This document shows, piece after piece, positions 15,142 through 23,060 of a stretch of DNA of 34,559 bases. The stretch covers positions 1-34,559 of the forward strand of contig NZ_JOBF01000042.1 of the NCBI RefSeq assembly GCF_000718635.1, given 5' to 3'. The first letter of the stretch is position 1. Each line of letters opens with the position of its first letter. A program made the position numbers and the translations under genes. This DNA comes from Streptomyces varsoviensis. Lineage in GTDB: Bacteria; Actinomycetota; Actinomycetes; Streptomycetales; Streptomycetaceae. The notes under the pieces were generated by a model, which saw only the letters and a program-made list of their open reading frames with translations, was not told the origin of the DNA and did not search any database.

Positions 15142-15807
15142 TCAGCGGAGGGCCGTACCGCGCAAGGCCGCCGGCACCCCGCGTTCCGAGGGCGCCGGCG
15201 CGCGCAGCTCCTCGGCGTCCTCCCCTTCACTGCCTCCGCTCCCTCCACCGCCCCTGTCGGTGCCGTCCACGGGGCGGACTCCCTGCCGGCCCGCGGCGGA
15301 GTGGGAATGCGGCCGCCTGCCGCCCCGCCCTTCTCCCAGGACCTGCCACCCGGTCCTGGTCAGCGTGATGTACGCGCCGCAGCGCAGTCCATGCAGCGTG
15401 CAGGCGTCCCGCAGCCCCCACAGCCACGCCCCGTCCTCCTCCGTCCAACGCGCCTCGCCCTCGCGGCAGTAGAGCAGCACCGCCGTACGGACCGGAGTCC
15501 TCAGCCGTAAATCGTGCGGGATGATCCTGCGCAACTGCGCGAGGATCGCGTTGCGGAACTCCCAGCCGTCCGCCTCCGTCGCGCGCCGGACGAACGAGGC
15601 GCTGGCCGCCAGGCGCTGCTCCGGGTCGAGCACCGCGACGACGGCCGTGCGCGGGGTGGGCAGGTGGCGCGAGTGGAGGCTGGTGACCAGCTCGCGGGGG
15701 TTGCGCAGCAGGGGTATTCCGGCCGCTGCCCACTCGGCGGGTTCGAGCATCCTGCCCAGCCGGGACGAGGAGGCGGCGGACGGGGGCGGAGCGAAGCCGA
15801 AGGTCAC
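15142..15807 (-). CDS. Conserved hypothetical protein downstream of the RecQ-like gene
   Basis: Unrecognised protein of ~221 residues. The first ~150 residues look folded and contain AVVAVLDPEQRLAASASFVR, FRNAILAQLRRIIPHDLRLR, TAVLLYCREGEARWTEED and a CTLHGLRCGAYITLTRTGW strand pair; the tail from ~165 is Gly/Arg/Ser-rich and probably disordered. I choose the GTG at 15807 because GGGAGG precedes it closely; an ATG at 15831 is the alternative. It lies 220 nt behind the RecQ-like gene on the same strand. I know no function and see no catalytic motif, signal peptide or membrane helix. Confidence 0.75.
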   Translation of the reverse strand: MTFGFAPPPSAASSSRLGRMLEPAEWAAAGIPLLRNPRELVTSLHSRHLPTPRTAVVAVLDPEQRLAASASFVRRATEADGWEFRNAILAQLRRIIPHDLRLRTPVRTAVLLYCREGEARWTEEDGAWLWGLRDACTLHGLRCGAYITLTRTGWQVLGEGRGGRRPHSHSAAGRQGVRPVDGTDRGGGGSGGSEGEDAEELRAPAPSERGVPAALRGTALR

Positions 15808-16027
15808 CTTCCTCCCTTCGTCTGTGCGCACACGAGGCGGACGAGGCTTCCGATAGGGGCGCGCGCCACGCCGCGGCCCCAGCGGGCAGCGGGCGGGCGG
15901 GGGCGGGGAACGGGGTCAATTCTCGCGGCCGCGTCCTCGGGCGGCAACGAGCAATCCGCGCCTGTGCCCGGTATTTGACGCCGCGCTCCTTATAGTTCTT
16001 CCCGAACCTCGGGCTGGCCACGCCCCT

Positions 16028-18208
16028 TCACCCCTGTACCGCGAGAACCAGGGGGAAGACCCCCGGTGCCCCGGCCCGGCGCAGCAACCGAGCGGCCACC
16101 GCGAGCGTCCATCCGGTGTCGGACAGATCGTCCACGAGCAGGACCGGGCCCCCGGCTCCGGTCAGTGCCTCGGCGAGCGCGGGTGCCACGGTCAGCGCAC
16201 CGTCCAGCGCCTTCAGCCGCTGGGCGCTGTTGGTGCGCGGCACGTGGGTGTCGGCTTCCGGGTCGCGGTACGCGACGGTGCCGAGCAGCGGCATCCTGCC
16301 GACCGTCGCGATGTGCTCGCCGAGTGTCCGGATCAGTTCGGGCCGGGCGCGGGAGGCCATGGTGACGACGCCCACCGGCCGGTCCGGCGCATCGGCTGCC
16401 CCGGACGCCCAGCCGCCTGGGCCCTTCGCCCAGTCGGCGAGCACGGTGACCACCGCCTGGGCCACGTCGTCGGGGATGGGGCAGTCCGGGGCCTGGGGGG
16501 CGAGCAGCGGCCGCAGCCGGTTGCCCCAGCCGATGTCGGAGAGGCGCCCGAGCGCTCGCCCGGGGGCCGCCTGTTCTCCGGCCGGAATACGACCCTTGAG
16601 GTCGATGCCGACCGCCGGCATCCCCGTCGGCCACATCCGCCGGGGTTCGAGCTCGGCGCCGGGCCGTCCGAGCTCGCCTCGCGAGGCGTCCAGCGAGGCC
16701 TCGGAGACATCGGTGGTGAACCGGGGTCCCGCGCAGTTGTCGCACCGTCCGCACGGTGCCGCCTGCTCGTCGTCCAACTGCCGCCGCAGGAACTCCATCC
16801 GGCAGCCCGTCGTCGCGGCGTACTCGCGCATCGCCTGCTGCTCGGCCTCGCGCTGCCGCGCCACCCACGCGTACCGCTCGGCGTCGTAGGTCCAGGGCTG
16901 TCCGGTGGCGGTCCAGCCGCCGCGCACGCGGTGGACCGCGCCGTCCACGTCGAGGACCTTGAGCATGGTCTCCAGGCGCGACCGCCGCAGGTCGACGCGT
17001 GGTTCGAGAGCGGGCAGGGATACCGGGCGATCCGCTGCCGCGAGTACGTCGAGCGTGCGTCGTACCTGCTCTTCGGAGGGGAAGGCCAGCGAGGCGAAGT
17101 ACTTCCAGATGGCCTCGTCCTCCCGGCCGGGCAGCAGCAGCACCTCGGCGTGCTCGACACCGCGTCCGGCGCGGCCGACCTGCTGGTAGTAGGCGATGGG
17201 GGAGGAGGGCGAGCCGAGGTGCACCACGAAGCCGAGGTCCGGCTTGTCGAAGCCCATGCCCAGGGCGGAGGTCGCGACCAGGGCCTTGACGCGGTTCGCG
17301 AGCAGGTCCTCCTCGGCCTGGAGCCGGTCCGCGTTCTCGGTCTTTCCCGTGTACGAGGCCACGACGTGACCGCGGCGGCGCAGGAACACCGTCACCTCCT
17401 CGGCGGCGGCGACCGTGAGGGTATAGATGATCCCGGAGCCCGGCAGCTCGTCGAGGTGGTCGGCGAGCCAGCCCAATCGGTGTGCGGCGTCGGGCAGCCG
17501 CAGAACGGCCAGGCTCAGGCTCTCGCGGTCCAGCGGCCCGCGCAGGACGAGGGCTTCGGCGGCTCCTTCGCCCGTGCCGAGCTGTTCCGCGACATCGGCG
17601 GTGACACGGGCGTTGGCGGTGGCGGTCGTGGCCAGGACGGGGACGCCGGGCGGCAGATCGGCGAGCATCGTGCGCAGCCGGCGGTAGTCGGGCCGGAAGT
17701 CGTGGCCCCAGTCGGAGATGCAGTGCGCCTCGTCGACGACCAGCATTCCGGTGGCCGCGGCGAGCTTGGGCAGAACCTGGTCGCGGAAGTCGGGATTGTT
17801 CAACCGCTCGGGGCTGACCAGCAGGACGTCGACCTCGCCGGCGGCGACCTCCGCCTGGACGGCGTCCCATTCCTCGGTGTTGGCCGAATTGATGGTGCGC
17901 GCGCGAATACCCGCGCGCTCGGCCGCCTCCACCTGGTTGCGCATGAGCGCGAGCAGCGGCGAGACGATCACCGTCGGCCCGCTGCCGCGCTGTCGCAGCA
18001 GCGCTGTCGCGACGAAGTACACGGCCGACTTGCCCCAGCCGGTCCGCTGCACGACCAGCGCCCGGCGATGGTCCGCGACCAGCGCCTCGATCGCGCGCCA
18101 CTGATCTTCGCGCAGCTTTGTCCGACCTGTCGTGTCTCCGACGAGACGGGAGAGGACGGTGTCGGCGGCGGCGCGAAGCTCTTCGTTGCTCATGCCTCCA
18201 TGCAACAC
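16028..18208 (-). CDS. RecQ-like ATP-dependent DNA helicase fused to a phosphoribosyltransferase-like domain
   Basis: Superfamily 2 helicase, 726 residues. RTGWGKS (Walker A, 55-61), [17 protein letters not shown] (DEAH 159-162 plus the RecQ aromatic-rich loop) and QQVGRAGR (motif VI, ~342-349) show RecQ ancestry. The zinc site follows with C469, C486, C489 and C492. There is no HRDC domain. Instead the last ~200 residues form a different domain that ends with [13 protein letters not shown] (689-701), the PRPP-binding signature of type I phosphoribosyltransferases. [30 protein letters not shown] (in pieces ~600-640) also fits a PRTase-like Rossmann fold. The GTG at 18208 is preferred to the ATG at 18193, whose GGAGG is only 1 nt away. 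It is divergent from the DUF4192 gene across a DnaA-box cluster. Confidence 0.9.
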   Translation of the reverse strand: MLHGGMSNEELRAAADTVLSRLVGDTTGRTKLREDQWRAIEALVADHRRALVVQRTGWGKSAVYFVATALLRQRGSGPTVIVSPLLALMRNQVEAAERAGIRARTINSANTEEWDAVQAEVAAGEVDVLLVSPERLNNPDFRDQVLPKLAAATGMLVVDEAHCISDWGHDFRPDYRRLRTMLADLPPGVPVLATTATANARVTADVAEQLGTGEGAAEALVLRGPLDRESLSLAVLRLPDAAHRLGWLADHLDELPGSGIIYTLTVAAAEEVTVFLRRRGHVVASYTGKTENADRLQAEEDLLANRVKALVATSALGMGFDKPDLGFVVHLGSPSSPIAYYQQVGRAGRGVEHAEVLLLPGREDEAIWKYFASLAFPSEEQVRRTLDVLAAADRPVSLPALEPRVDLRRSRLETMLKVLDVDGAVHRVRGGWTATGQPWTYDAERYAWVARQREAEQQAMREYAATTGCRMEFLRRQLDDEQAAPCGRCDNCAGPRFTTDVSEASLDASRGELGRPGAELEPRRMWPTGMPAVGIDLKGRIPAGEQAAPGRALGRLSDIGWGNRLRPLLAPQAPDCPIPDDVAQAVVTVLADWAKGPGGWASGAADAPDRPVGVVTMASRARPELIRTLGEHIATVGRMPLLGTVAYRDPEADTHVPRTNSAQRLKALDGALTVAPALAEALTGAGGPVLLVDDLSDTGWTLAVAARLLRRAGAPGVFPLVLAVQG

Positions 18209-18244
18209 GAGGCCACCGACAGTGCGCGAGCGAGCCGAAAGACC

Positions 18245-18297
18245 TGTGGATAACTTTCATCCACACGATAAGTGCGACAATATGCGACTTATCCACA
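18245..18297. promoter_or_regulatory. Cluster of three DnaA boxes in an AT-rich divergent promoter region
   Basis: TTATCCACA occurs as a perfect DnaA box on the minus strand at 18245-18253 and on the plus strand at 18289-18297; TCATCCACA (8/9) is at 18257-18265. The outer two form a perfect inverted repeat of CTGTGGATAA. The 23 bp between the inner box and the last one are AT-rich for this genome and contain a GCGAC direct repeat around AATAT. The cluster fills the gap between the divergent RecQ-like and DUF4192 genes. Confidence 0.75.
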
Positions 18298-18337
18298 GGG
18301 CTGGCGGGGCTTGACAGATGTGCGGGACGGTCTGGCC

Positions 18338-19801
18338 ATGACGAAGCCCAACGAATCAACTCGCCGTCCCGCCGCGCCGACCGAGCAGCAGATCACGCTC
18401 CGCAGCGCCGCCGAACTCGCCGACGCCCTCCCGTACCTGGTGGGCTTTCATCCGGACGACAGCGTGGTGATGGCCGCGCTGCACGGTGATCGCGGCCGCC
18501 TCGGCGGCCGGCTCAGGCTCGGCATCCCCAGCACCCGCGACGAGTGGCCGGACGTATGCGACCAGCTCGCCGAGACCCTCGTGACCAACTGCGAAAAGCG
18601 AGGGTCCCGGCCCGACGGCATCGTCCTGTTCTTCTGCCAGGACCCCGCGCCCGGAGAGACCGGCCGGGCCGTGATGGAGCGGCTGCGCCCGCTCGCCCAG
18701 CGGCTGCGCATCGCGTGCGGCGGGTTCGACGTGCCCGTGTACGAGGCCCTGTGCATCTCGGACGGCCGCTTCTGGTCCTACTGCTGCCCGGACAGCCGCT
18801 GCTGCCCACCGGAAGGAGTGCCGATGGCGCTGCCCGGTACCTCGGCGATGGCCGCCACCGCTACCTACGTCGGCATGCGGGTGCGCGGAACGCTCAAGGA
18901 GATGGAGGCACGACTCACACCGATGACCGGGAAATCCGTAACGGAACAGGTGCGCGCGCTGGACACCGCGGCGAGCAGGCTCGTACCGCGCGTCCTCGAC
19001 AGCGGGGGCTGCGCGGCGGTGCGGGAGGAGACGCTGAGCGTCCTGCGCCTGGTCCTGCGCAGGTTCCGGGACACACCACCCCTCGCACACCCCATGAAGT
19101 CGGACGCGCGCGACGACACCCTCATCAGCCACGAAGAAGCAGCCACGATCATCATCGGACTCCAGGACAGGACGACGCGGGACCAGGCCGCGGAATGGAT
19201 GGAAGGACCGGACGGCCAAGCCGCGCTACGGGTCTGGCGAACCGTCGCCCGCCGCTGCGTGGACTCCTACGCCGAGTACGGCGCGGCACCGCTGGCGCTC
19301 GCCGGCTGGGTCGCGTGGTCGCTGGGCGAAGGCCCGGAGGCGAGGGTGGCCTTCAGCCGCGCCCTGCGTCTCGACCCCGACTACCTCTTCGCGCATCTCC
19401 TGTTCCAGGCGTGCAACGACGGACTGGACCCGGAGACGCTGCGCGACTGCCTGCGCAGGGAGCGCGCCGACCGCGCGATGCACACGGCGGTCCACGCCGA
19501 ACTGGAGCGCGCGGCCACCTCCGACGAGGCCGCCGCCAACGGACGCCGTCGTCGGCCACGCCCCAAGAGCGGACCCGCGAGCACCACTCCAACGGCCGCC
19601 GCCCGTACGACCGCACCCCGTACGACCCGACCCGCCCGTACGACCGCTGCGGGCCGAGCGGCCGGAGCCGCCCGAACAGCCGGATCCCGCGCTACGACCC
19701 GGCCCCCCGGGCCCACCGGCCCGGGGAAGACCGCCGGGGTCACGCGCAAGCCGCGCGTCCAGAGCAAGGAGGGACAGCGCGGTACGCGCAGCCCCCAGTA
19801 A
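18338..19801 (+). CDS. DUF4192 domain-containing protein
   Basis: Protein of 487 residues with the actinobacterial DUF4192 domain over ~25-380: ITLRSAAELADALPYLVGFHPDDSVVMAAL is its typical opening, and the region SYAEYGAAPLALAGWVAWSLGEG, followed by VAFSRALRLDPDYLFAHLL (TPR-like), its typical close. No function is established for the family. The ATG at 18338 is chosen because the domain begins right after it; TTGACA at 18311-18316 may be its -35, though no good -10 follows. Residues from ~400 are Arg/Ala/Thr-rich. Within that tail (19540-19737) third-position G/C bias belongs to another frame: see findings. It is divergent from the RecQ-like gene. Confidence 0.85.
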   Translation: MTKPNESTRRPAAPTEQQITLRSAAELADALPYLVGFHPDDSVVMAALHGDRGRLGGRLRLGIPSTRDEWPDVCDQLAETLVTNCEKRGSRPDGIVLFFCQDPAPGETGRAVMERLRPLAQRLRIACGGFDVPVYEALCISDGRFWSYCCPDSRCCPPEGVPMALPGTSAMAATATYVGMRVRGTLKEMEARLTPMTGKSVTEQVRALDTAASRLVPRVLDSGGCAAVREETLSVLRLVLRRFRDTPPLAHPMKSDARDDTLISHEEAATIIIGLQDRTTRDQAAEWMEGPDGQAALRVWRTVARRCVDSYAEYGAAPLALAGWVAWSLGEGPEARVAFSRALRLDPDYLFAHLLFQACNDGLDPETLRDCLRRERADRAMHTAVHAELERAATSDEAAANGRRRRPRPKSGPASTTPTAAARTTAPRTTRPARTTAAGRAAGAARTAGSRATTRPPGPTGPGKTAGVTRKPRVQSKEGQRGTRSPQ

Positions 19802-19904
19802 CACCTCAACGGACCGTCCACCGTGTCCTGCGCGACGACCGCGCCGTTCATATCAGTGGCCGCGATCCTCAATAGGTCCGACACGTCCCCAGGGAGCGCA
19901 CCCA

Positions 19905-21959
19905 GTGCAAGGCATGGTCCCCATCGGTCAGCCGGCCCGTCGTCCCCTCGCACCGGCTCGGCCCGGCGCGAGTCGCACGGAACCACAACCCGTACACACG
20001 GCGCTGATCTGTGTGGCCATGCCGGCCCTGGCCATCTCCGCCGAACACGGTCAACTCTTCGGCGACGGACTCCACGGTTTCTACCGCTCCGGCCGCAGGG
20101 CCCTGGCCCGCTGCCGACTGCGCGTGGCGGGAGCGGAGCCGCTGCCCGTGCAAGCGCGGCTCCTCGGCGCGGACCGAGCCCGATTCGTGGGCACGGTGCG
20201 AACGCCGATCGATGCGGGCCCGGACCCGTCCGTCACCGTGGAGCGGCTGCGCCACGCTGACGGCACCGAGCGCATCACCTTGCACAGCACCGCCGTTCGC
20301 ACCCTCAAGCTGCCGATCGAAGTCTCCCTCGGCACCGACCTCGCGGAGCTCGGCGCGGCCGCCGCCGGGCGAACCGGACCCGAACTCCCCGCCTGCGTCC
20401 ACGACAGCGGCATGCGCTGGTCCGCGCCGGGTCTGCACGCGATCGTCGCGGCGGAACCCGCGCCCAAAGACACATTGGCGTCGGCCGGACTGCTCTGCTG
20501 GGAGCTGGAGGTGCCGCCCGGCGGTTCCCGGACCATCCAACTCCAGGTGCGGCTGGAGTGGGAGGACCGCACGCGGGTCGGGGCGCCGCGTGGGCCCGCC
20601 GCCGCGCAGTCCCCGCGCGGACGCGCAGCCGTCCCGCTCTGGGGGCCGACACGGGCGACGAGCGACGACGCACGGGTCGAGACCCTGCTCCGCATCGCCG
20701 TGGACGACCTCGGGTCGCTGCTCCTGCGCGACCCCCGCCGGCCGGGCGACGCCTACGCCACGGCGGGTGTCCCCTGGCGCTGCGGCCTCGCGCCGGCCGA
20801 AGCACTCTGGGCCGCCCGCATGACACTCCCCCTGGGGGTGCGCCTCGCCGCCGGGACACTGCGCATCCTGGCCCGCACGCAGTTGGGAGGACCGGGGCCG
20901 GAGGGCGGCCGCATCCCCGGCGCGATGCGGCACTCAGGTCCCCATCTGCCCCCCGGGTGCACGGGTGTCGAGGCCACCCTGCTGTTCCCGACCGTCCTCG
21001 CCGAGGCCCGCCGGTGGGGCCTGCCCGACAAGGACACCGAACCACTGGTGCCGGTGGCCGAACGCTGCCTGCTGTGGCTGCGTACCGCGGTGGGGGACCG
21101 CGGCTACCTCGCGGACCCGTCGCCCGGGGGACCGTACCGCTGCGAGGCACAGGCGCACGCGCACCGGGCGGCGCTGCTCGGCGCGGACCTCCTGGACGCG
21201 TACGGCCGGCCGGGGGCGTTGGCCTGGCGGGAATGGGCGGCCGACCTGCGGCGCCGCTTCCGGGAGGAATTCTGGGTCGAGGACCGGAGCGGCGGGCGTC
21301 CGGTGGCGGCCCGCATGCCCAACGGCAGCCCGATGACCCAACTGGGGGCGGCGGCCTCCCACCTCCTCGACACGGGCCTGCTGGGCGAGGGCGCCTTCGC
21401 CGTGGGGCTGCTCGACAAGGTCCAGACGGAGCAACTGGCCCGGCTCCTCGGCGGCCAGGCCCTCGACTCCGGGTGGGGGCTGCGCACCCTCGCCGCCCGG
21501 GAGCCCGGATACAACCCGTTCGGCCACCGAAGCGGTGCCGTACGCGTCCACGAGACGGCCGTGGCCGTCGCCGGGCTGGCCGCCGCCGGTTACGAGAAGG
21601 AGGCGGGCTCCTTGCTGCGCGGAGTCCTCAACGCGGCCGCCGCCTTCGCCCACCGGCTCCCCGAGATGTACGCGGGCGAACAGCGCACCTCGGGGAGCGC
21701 CCCACTGCCGCACCCGGCCGCGTGCCGCCCGGCGGCGATCGCGTCGGCGGCCGCAGTACGGCTGCTCACCACACCCGCCGGGGTGCTCCCGGATGTACCG
21801 GCCGGGACTGTGGCCCTCCGGCCGATGCACACCGCTCCGCTCGGCGCGTTGCAGTTCTCCGGGCTGCGCGTGGCGGAGCAGCCCTTCGCCGTACGGATCA
21901 GCAGGCTCGGCCTCGGCATGGTCGAGGAAGCCGCCGACGGACTGCAATTGGGAGGCTGA
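19905..21959 (+). CDS. Glycogen-debranching-enzyme-like protein without the usual active-site motifs
   Basis: Protein of 684 residues with the N-terminal beta domain of bacterial amylo-alpha-1,6-glucosidase relatives (~35-240; HGQLFGDGLHGFYRSGRRAL is typical) followed by an alpha/alpha barrel (~260-680). Recognisable blocks are AGVPWRCGLAPAEALWAARM, GCTGVEATLLFPTVLAEARRWG, YRCEAQAHAHRAALLGADLL and YNPFGHRSGAVRVHETAVAV. In active enzymes as I know them the first reads AGIPWFMTLFGRDSLIASWM, the second has VDATPLF and a QGWKDS motif precedes the third; here GRDS and WKDS are absent. Sugar hydrolysis is therefore doubtful. GTG at 19905 has AGGGAG 8 nt upstream. The NrtR-like gene follows 89 nt later. 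Confidence 0.8.
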   Translation: MQGMVPIGQPARRPLAPARPGASRTEPQPVHTALICVAMPALAISAEHGQLFGDGLHGFYRSGRRALARCRLRVAGAEPLPVQARLLGADRARFVGTVRTPIDAGPDPSVTVERLRHADGTERITLHSTAVRTLKLPIEVSLGTDLAELGAAAAGRTGPELPACVHDSGMRWSAPGLHAIVAAEPAPKDTLASAGLLCWELEVPPGGSRTIQLQVRLEWEDRTRVGAPRGPAAAQSPRGRAAVPLWGPTRATSDDARVETLLRIAVDDLGSLLLRDPRRPGDAYATAGVPWRCGLAPAEALWAARMTLPLGVRLAAGTLRILARTQLGGPGPEGGRIPGAMRHSGPHLPPGCTGVEATLLFPTVLAEARRWGLPDKDTEPLVPVAERCLLWLRTAVGDRGYLADPSPGGPYRCEAQAHAHRAALLGADLLDAYGRPGALAWREWAADLRRRFREEFWVEDRSGGRPVAARMPNGSPMTQLGAAASHLLDTGLLGEGAFAVGLLDKVQTEQLARLLGGQALDSGWGLRTLAAREPGYNPFGHRSGAVRVHETAVAVAGLAAAGYEKEAGSLLRGVLNAAAAFAHRLPEMYAGEQRTSGSAPLPHPAACRPAAIASAAAVRLLTTPAGVLPDVPAGTVALRPMHTAPLGALQFSGLRVAEQPFAVRISRLGLGMVEEAADGLQLGG

Positions 21960-22020
21960 CCGGCATGCGCCTCGCACAGCCTGATCGGTCTCCGGCGGAC
22001 GACGCTCAAGGGCCTGTTTA

Positions 22021-22035
22021 TCGTCAAGCAGACGA
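22021..22035 (+). promoter_or_regulatory. Inverted repeat, candidate NrtR operator
   Basis: TCGTC-AAGCA-GACGA lies directly upstream of the -10 (22037-22042) of the NrtR-like gene, so a bound dimer would block the promoter. GTC...GAC half sites fit what I remember of actinobacterial NrtR motifs. Confidence 0.5.
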
Positions 22036-22036
22036 C

Positions 22037-22042
22037 TATGAT
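22037..22042 (+). promoter_or_regulatory. -10 hexamer for leaderless NrtR-like gene
   Basis: TATGAT ends 6 nt before the ATG at 22049. It is one of the best -10 matches in the window. Confidence 0.65.
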
Positions 22043-22048
22043 CGCGGC

Positions 22049-22810
22049 ATGCCCTACGACCCGTCGGCCTTCCCGCCCTTCGCCGTAACCGTCGACCTGG
22101 TCGTGCTCACCGTGCGTCGGCACGCACTGTGCTCCCTGGCCGTCCGCCGTGGAGAGCCGCCCTACCAAGGACGATGGGCCCTGCCGGGCGGCTTCGTGCG
22201 CGTCGACGAGGACTTGGGCGTCGCCGCCGCGAGAGAACTGGCAGAGGAGACCGGGCTGCTCGCGCAGGACCCCGCGGGCACGGTCCCCGCCAACGCCGCG
22301 CACCTCGAACAACTGGGGACCTATGGCGACCCCAAGCGCGACCCCCGGATGCGGGTGGTGAGCGTCGCCCACCTCGCGCTCGCCCCGGACCTCCCCGCGC
22401 CCCGGGCCGGGGGAGACGCGCGCAGCGTCCGCTGGGCGCCGGTGGACGATCTGCTCGACCAGGAGAGCGGCTTCGGCCGGGACGGGGACCAGACGGCCCC
22501 GCTCGCGTTCGACCACGCCCGCATCCTGGCGGACGGCGTGGAGCGGGCCCGGTCCAAGATCGAGTACTCGTCGCTGGCCACCGCCTTCTGCCCGCAGGAG
22601 TTCACGGTGGGGGAGCTGCGCCGGGTCTACGAGGCGGTGTGGGGTGTGGCGTTGGACCCCCGCAACTTCCACCGCAAGGTGACCGGCACGCCGGGCTTCC
22701 TGGTGCCGACGGGCGGGACGACGACCCGTCAGGGCGGGCGGCCGGCGCAGTTGTTCAGGGCGGGAGGTGCGACGCTGCTGAACCCTCCGATGCTGCGGCC
22801 TGACGCCTGA
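22049..22810 (+). CDS. NrtR-like regulator: Nudix domain with C-terminal winged helix
   Basis: Protein of 253 residues. Residues ~10-150 form a Nudix domain with an intact box, G48-x5-E54-x7-R62-E63-L-x-E66-E67-x-G69 (GGFVRVDEDLGVAAARELAEETGL). The C-terminal ~80 residues (EYSSLATAFCPQEFTVGELRRVYEAV... LDPRNFHRKV ...GRPAQLFR) are the winged helix of NrtR, the ADP-ribose-responsive repressor of NAD biosynthesis genes. Many NrtR proteins have lost the catalytic box; this one keeps it, so hydrolase activity is possible. The start is set by the leaderless -10; an ATG at 21965 with GGAGG 9 nt upstream would add 28 residues and couple it to the previous gene. No NAD biosynthesis gene is adjacent. 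Confidence 0.88.
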   Translation: MPYDPSAFPPFAVTVDLVVLTVRRHALCSLAVRRGEPPYQGRWALPGGFVRVDEDLGVAAARELAEETGLLAQDPAGTVPANAAHLEQLGTYGDPKRDPRMRVVSVAHLALAPDLPAPRAGGDARSVRWAPVDDLLDQESGFGRDGDQTAPLAFDHARILADGVERARSKIEYSSLATAFCPQEFTVGELRRVYEAVWGVALDPRNFHRKVTGTPGFLVPTGGTTTRQGGRPAQLFRAGGATLLNPPMLRPDA

Positions 22811-22984
22811 TCAGGTGCCCGATGTCCGGTCCGTGGGGGCCTCGGGTCGGGGCGAGACGGGGCCGGCGAGGCGAGTGGTTGCGGAGCCCCTGGCCGGGCG
22901 GGAGCGAGCGGCGCGGGGGAGGCGGGATCGGACACGGGTGGCGCCGGGAGGCGCTCACTACGCCGCAAATGGGACATAACGGGT
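22811..22984. other. G-rich intergenic region, no gene seen
   Basis: About 175 bp between the NrtR-like stop and the promoter of the leader ORF. G-rich and purine-rich on the plus strand, with no hairpin or ORF I can support. Confidence 0.4.
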
Positions 22985-22990
22985 TACGGT
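22985..22990 (+). promoter_or_regulatory. -10 hexamer upstream of the 20-codon leader ORF
   Basis: TACGGT lies 7 nt before the ATG at 22998; no Shine-Dalgarno sequence precedes that ATG. Confidence 0.5.
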
Positions 22991-22997
22991 GCTGGGG

Positions 22998-23060
22998 ATG
23001 TTCCTCCGCCCTTCCGCATGCGCCGCCCAGCGGTCTCACGCCCCGCGAGAGAAGCCATGA
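22998..23060 (+). CDS. 20-codon leaderless upstream ORF coupled to the ABC transporter gene
   Basis: Small ORF encoding MFLRPSACAAQRSHAPREKP. Its start follows a TACGGT -10 by 7 nt, and its TGA stop overlaps the ATG of the ABC gene (ATGA, 23057-23060), the classic layout for translational coupling. It is basic, has one Cys and no clear run of a single amino acid, so it is not an obvious attenuator. Expression is inferred only. Confidence 0.5.
   Translation: MFLRPSACAAQRSHAPREKP

Noticed and set aside
18311..18316. TTGACA as a full promoter for the DUF4192 gene
   Set aside because: A perfect -35, but no -10-like hexamer occurs at 16-19 nt before the ATG; mentioned only as a possible -35.
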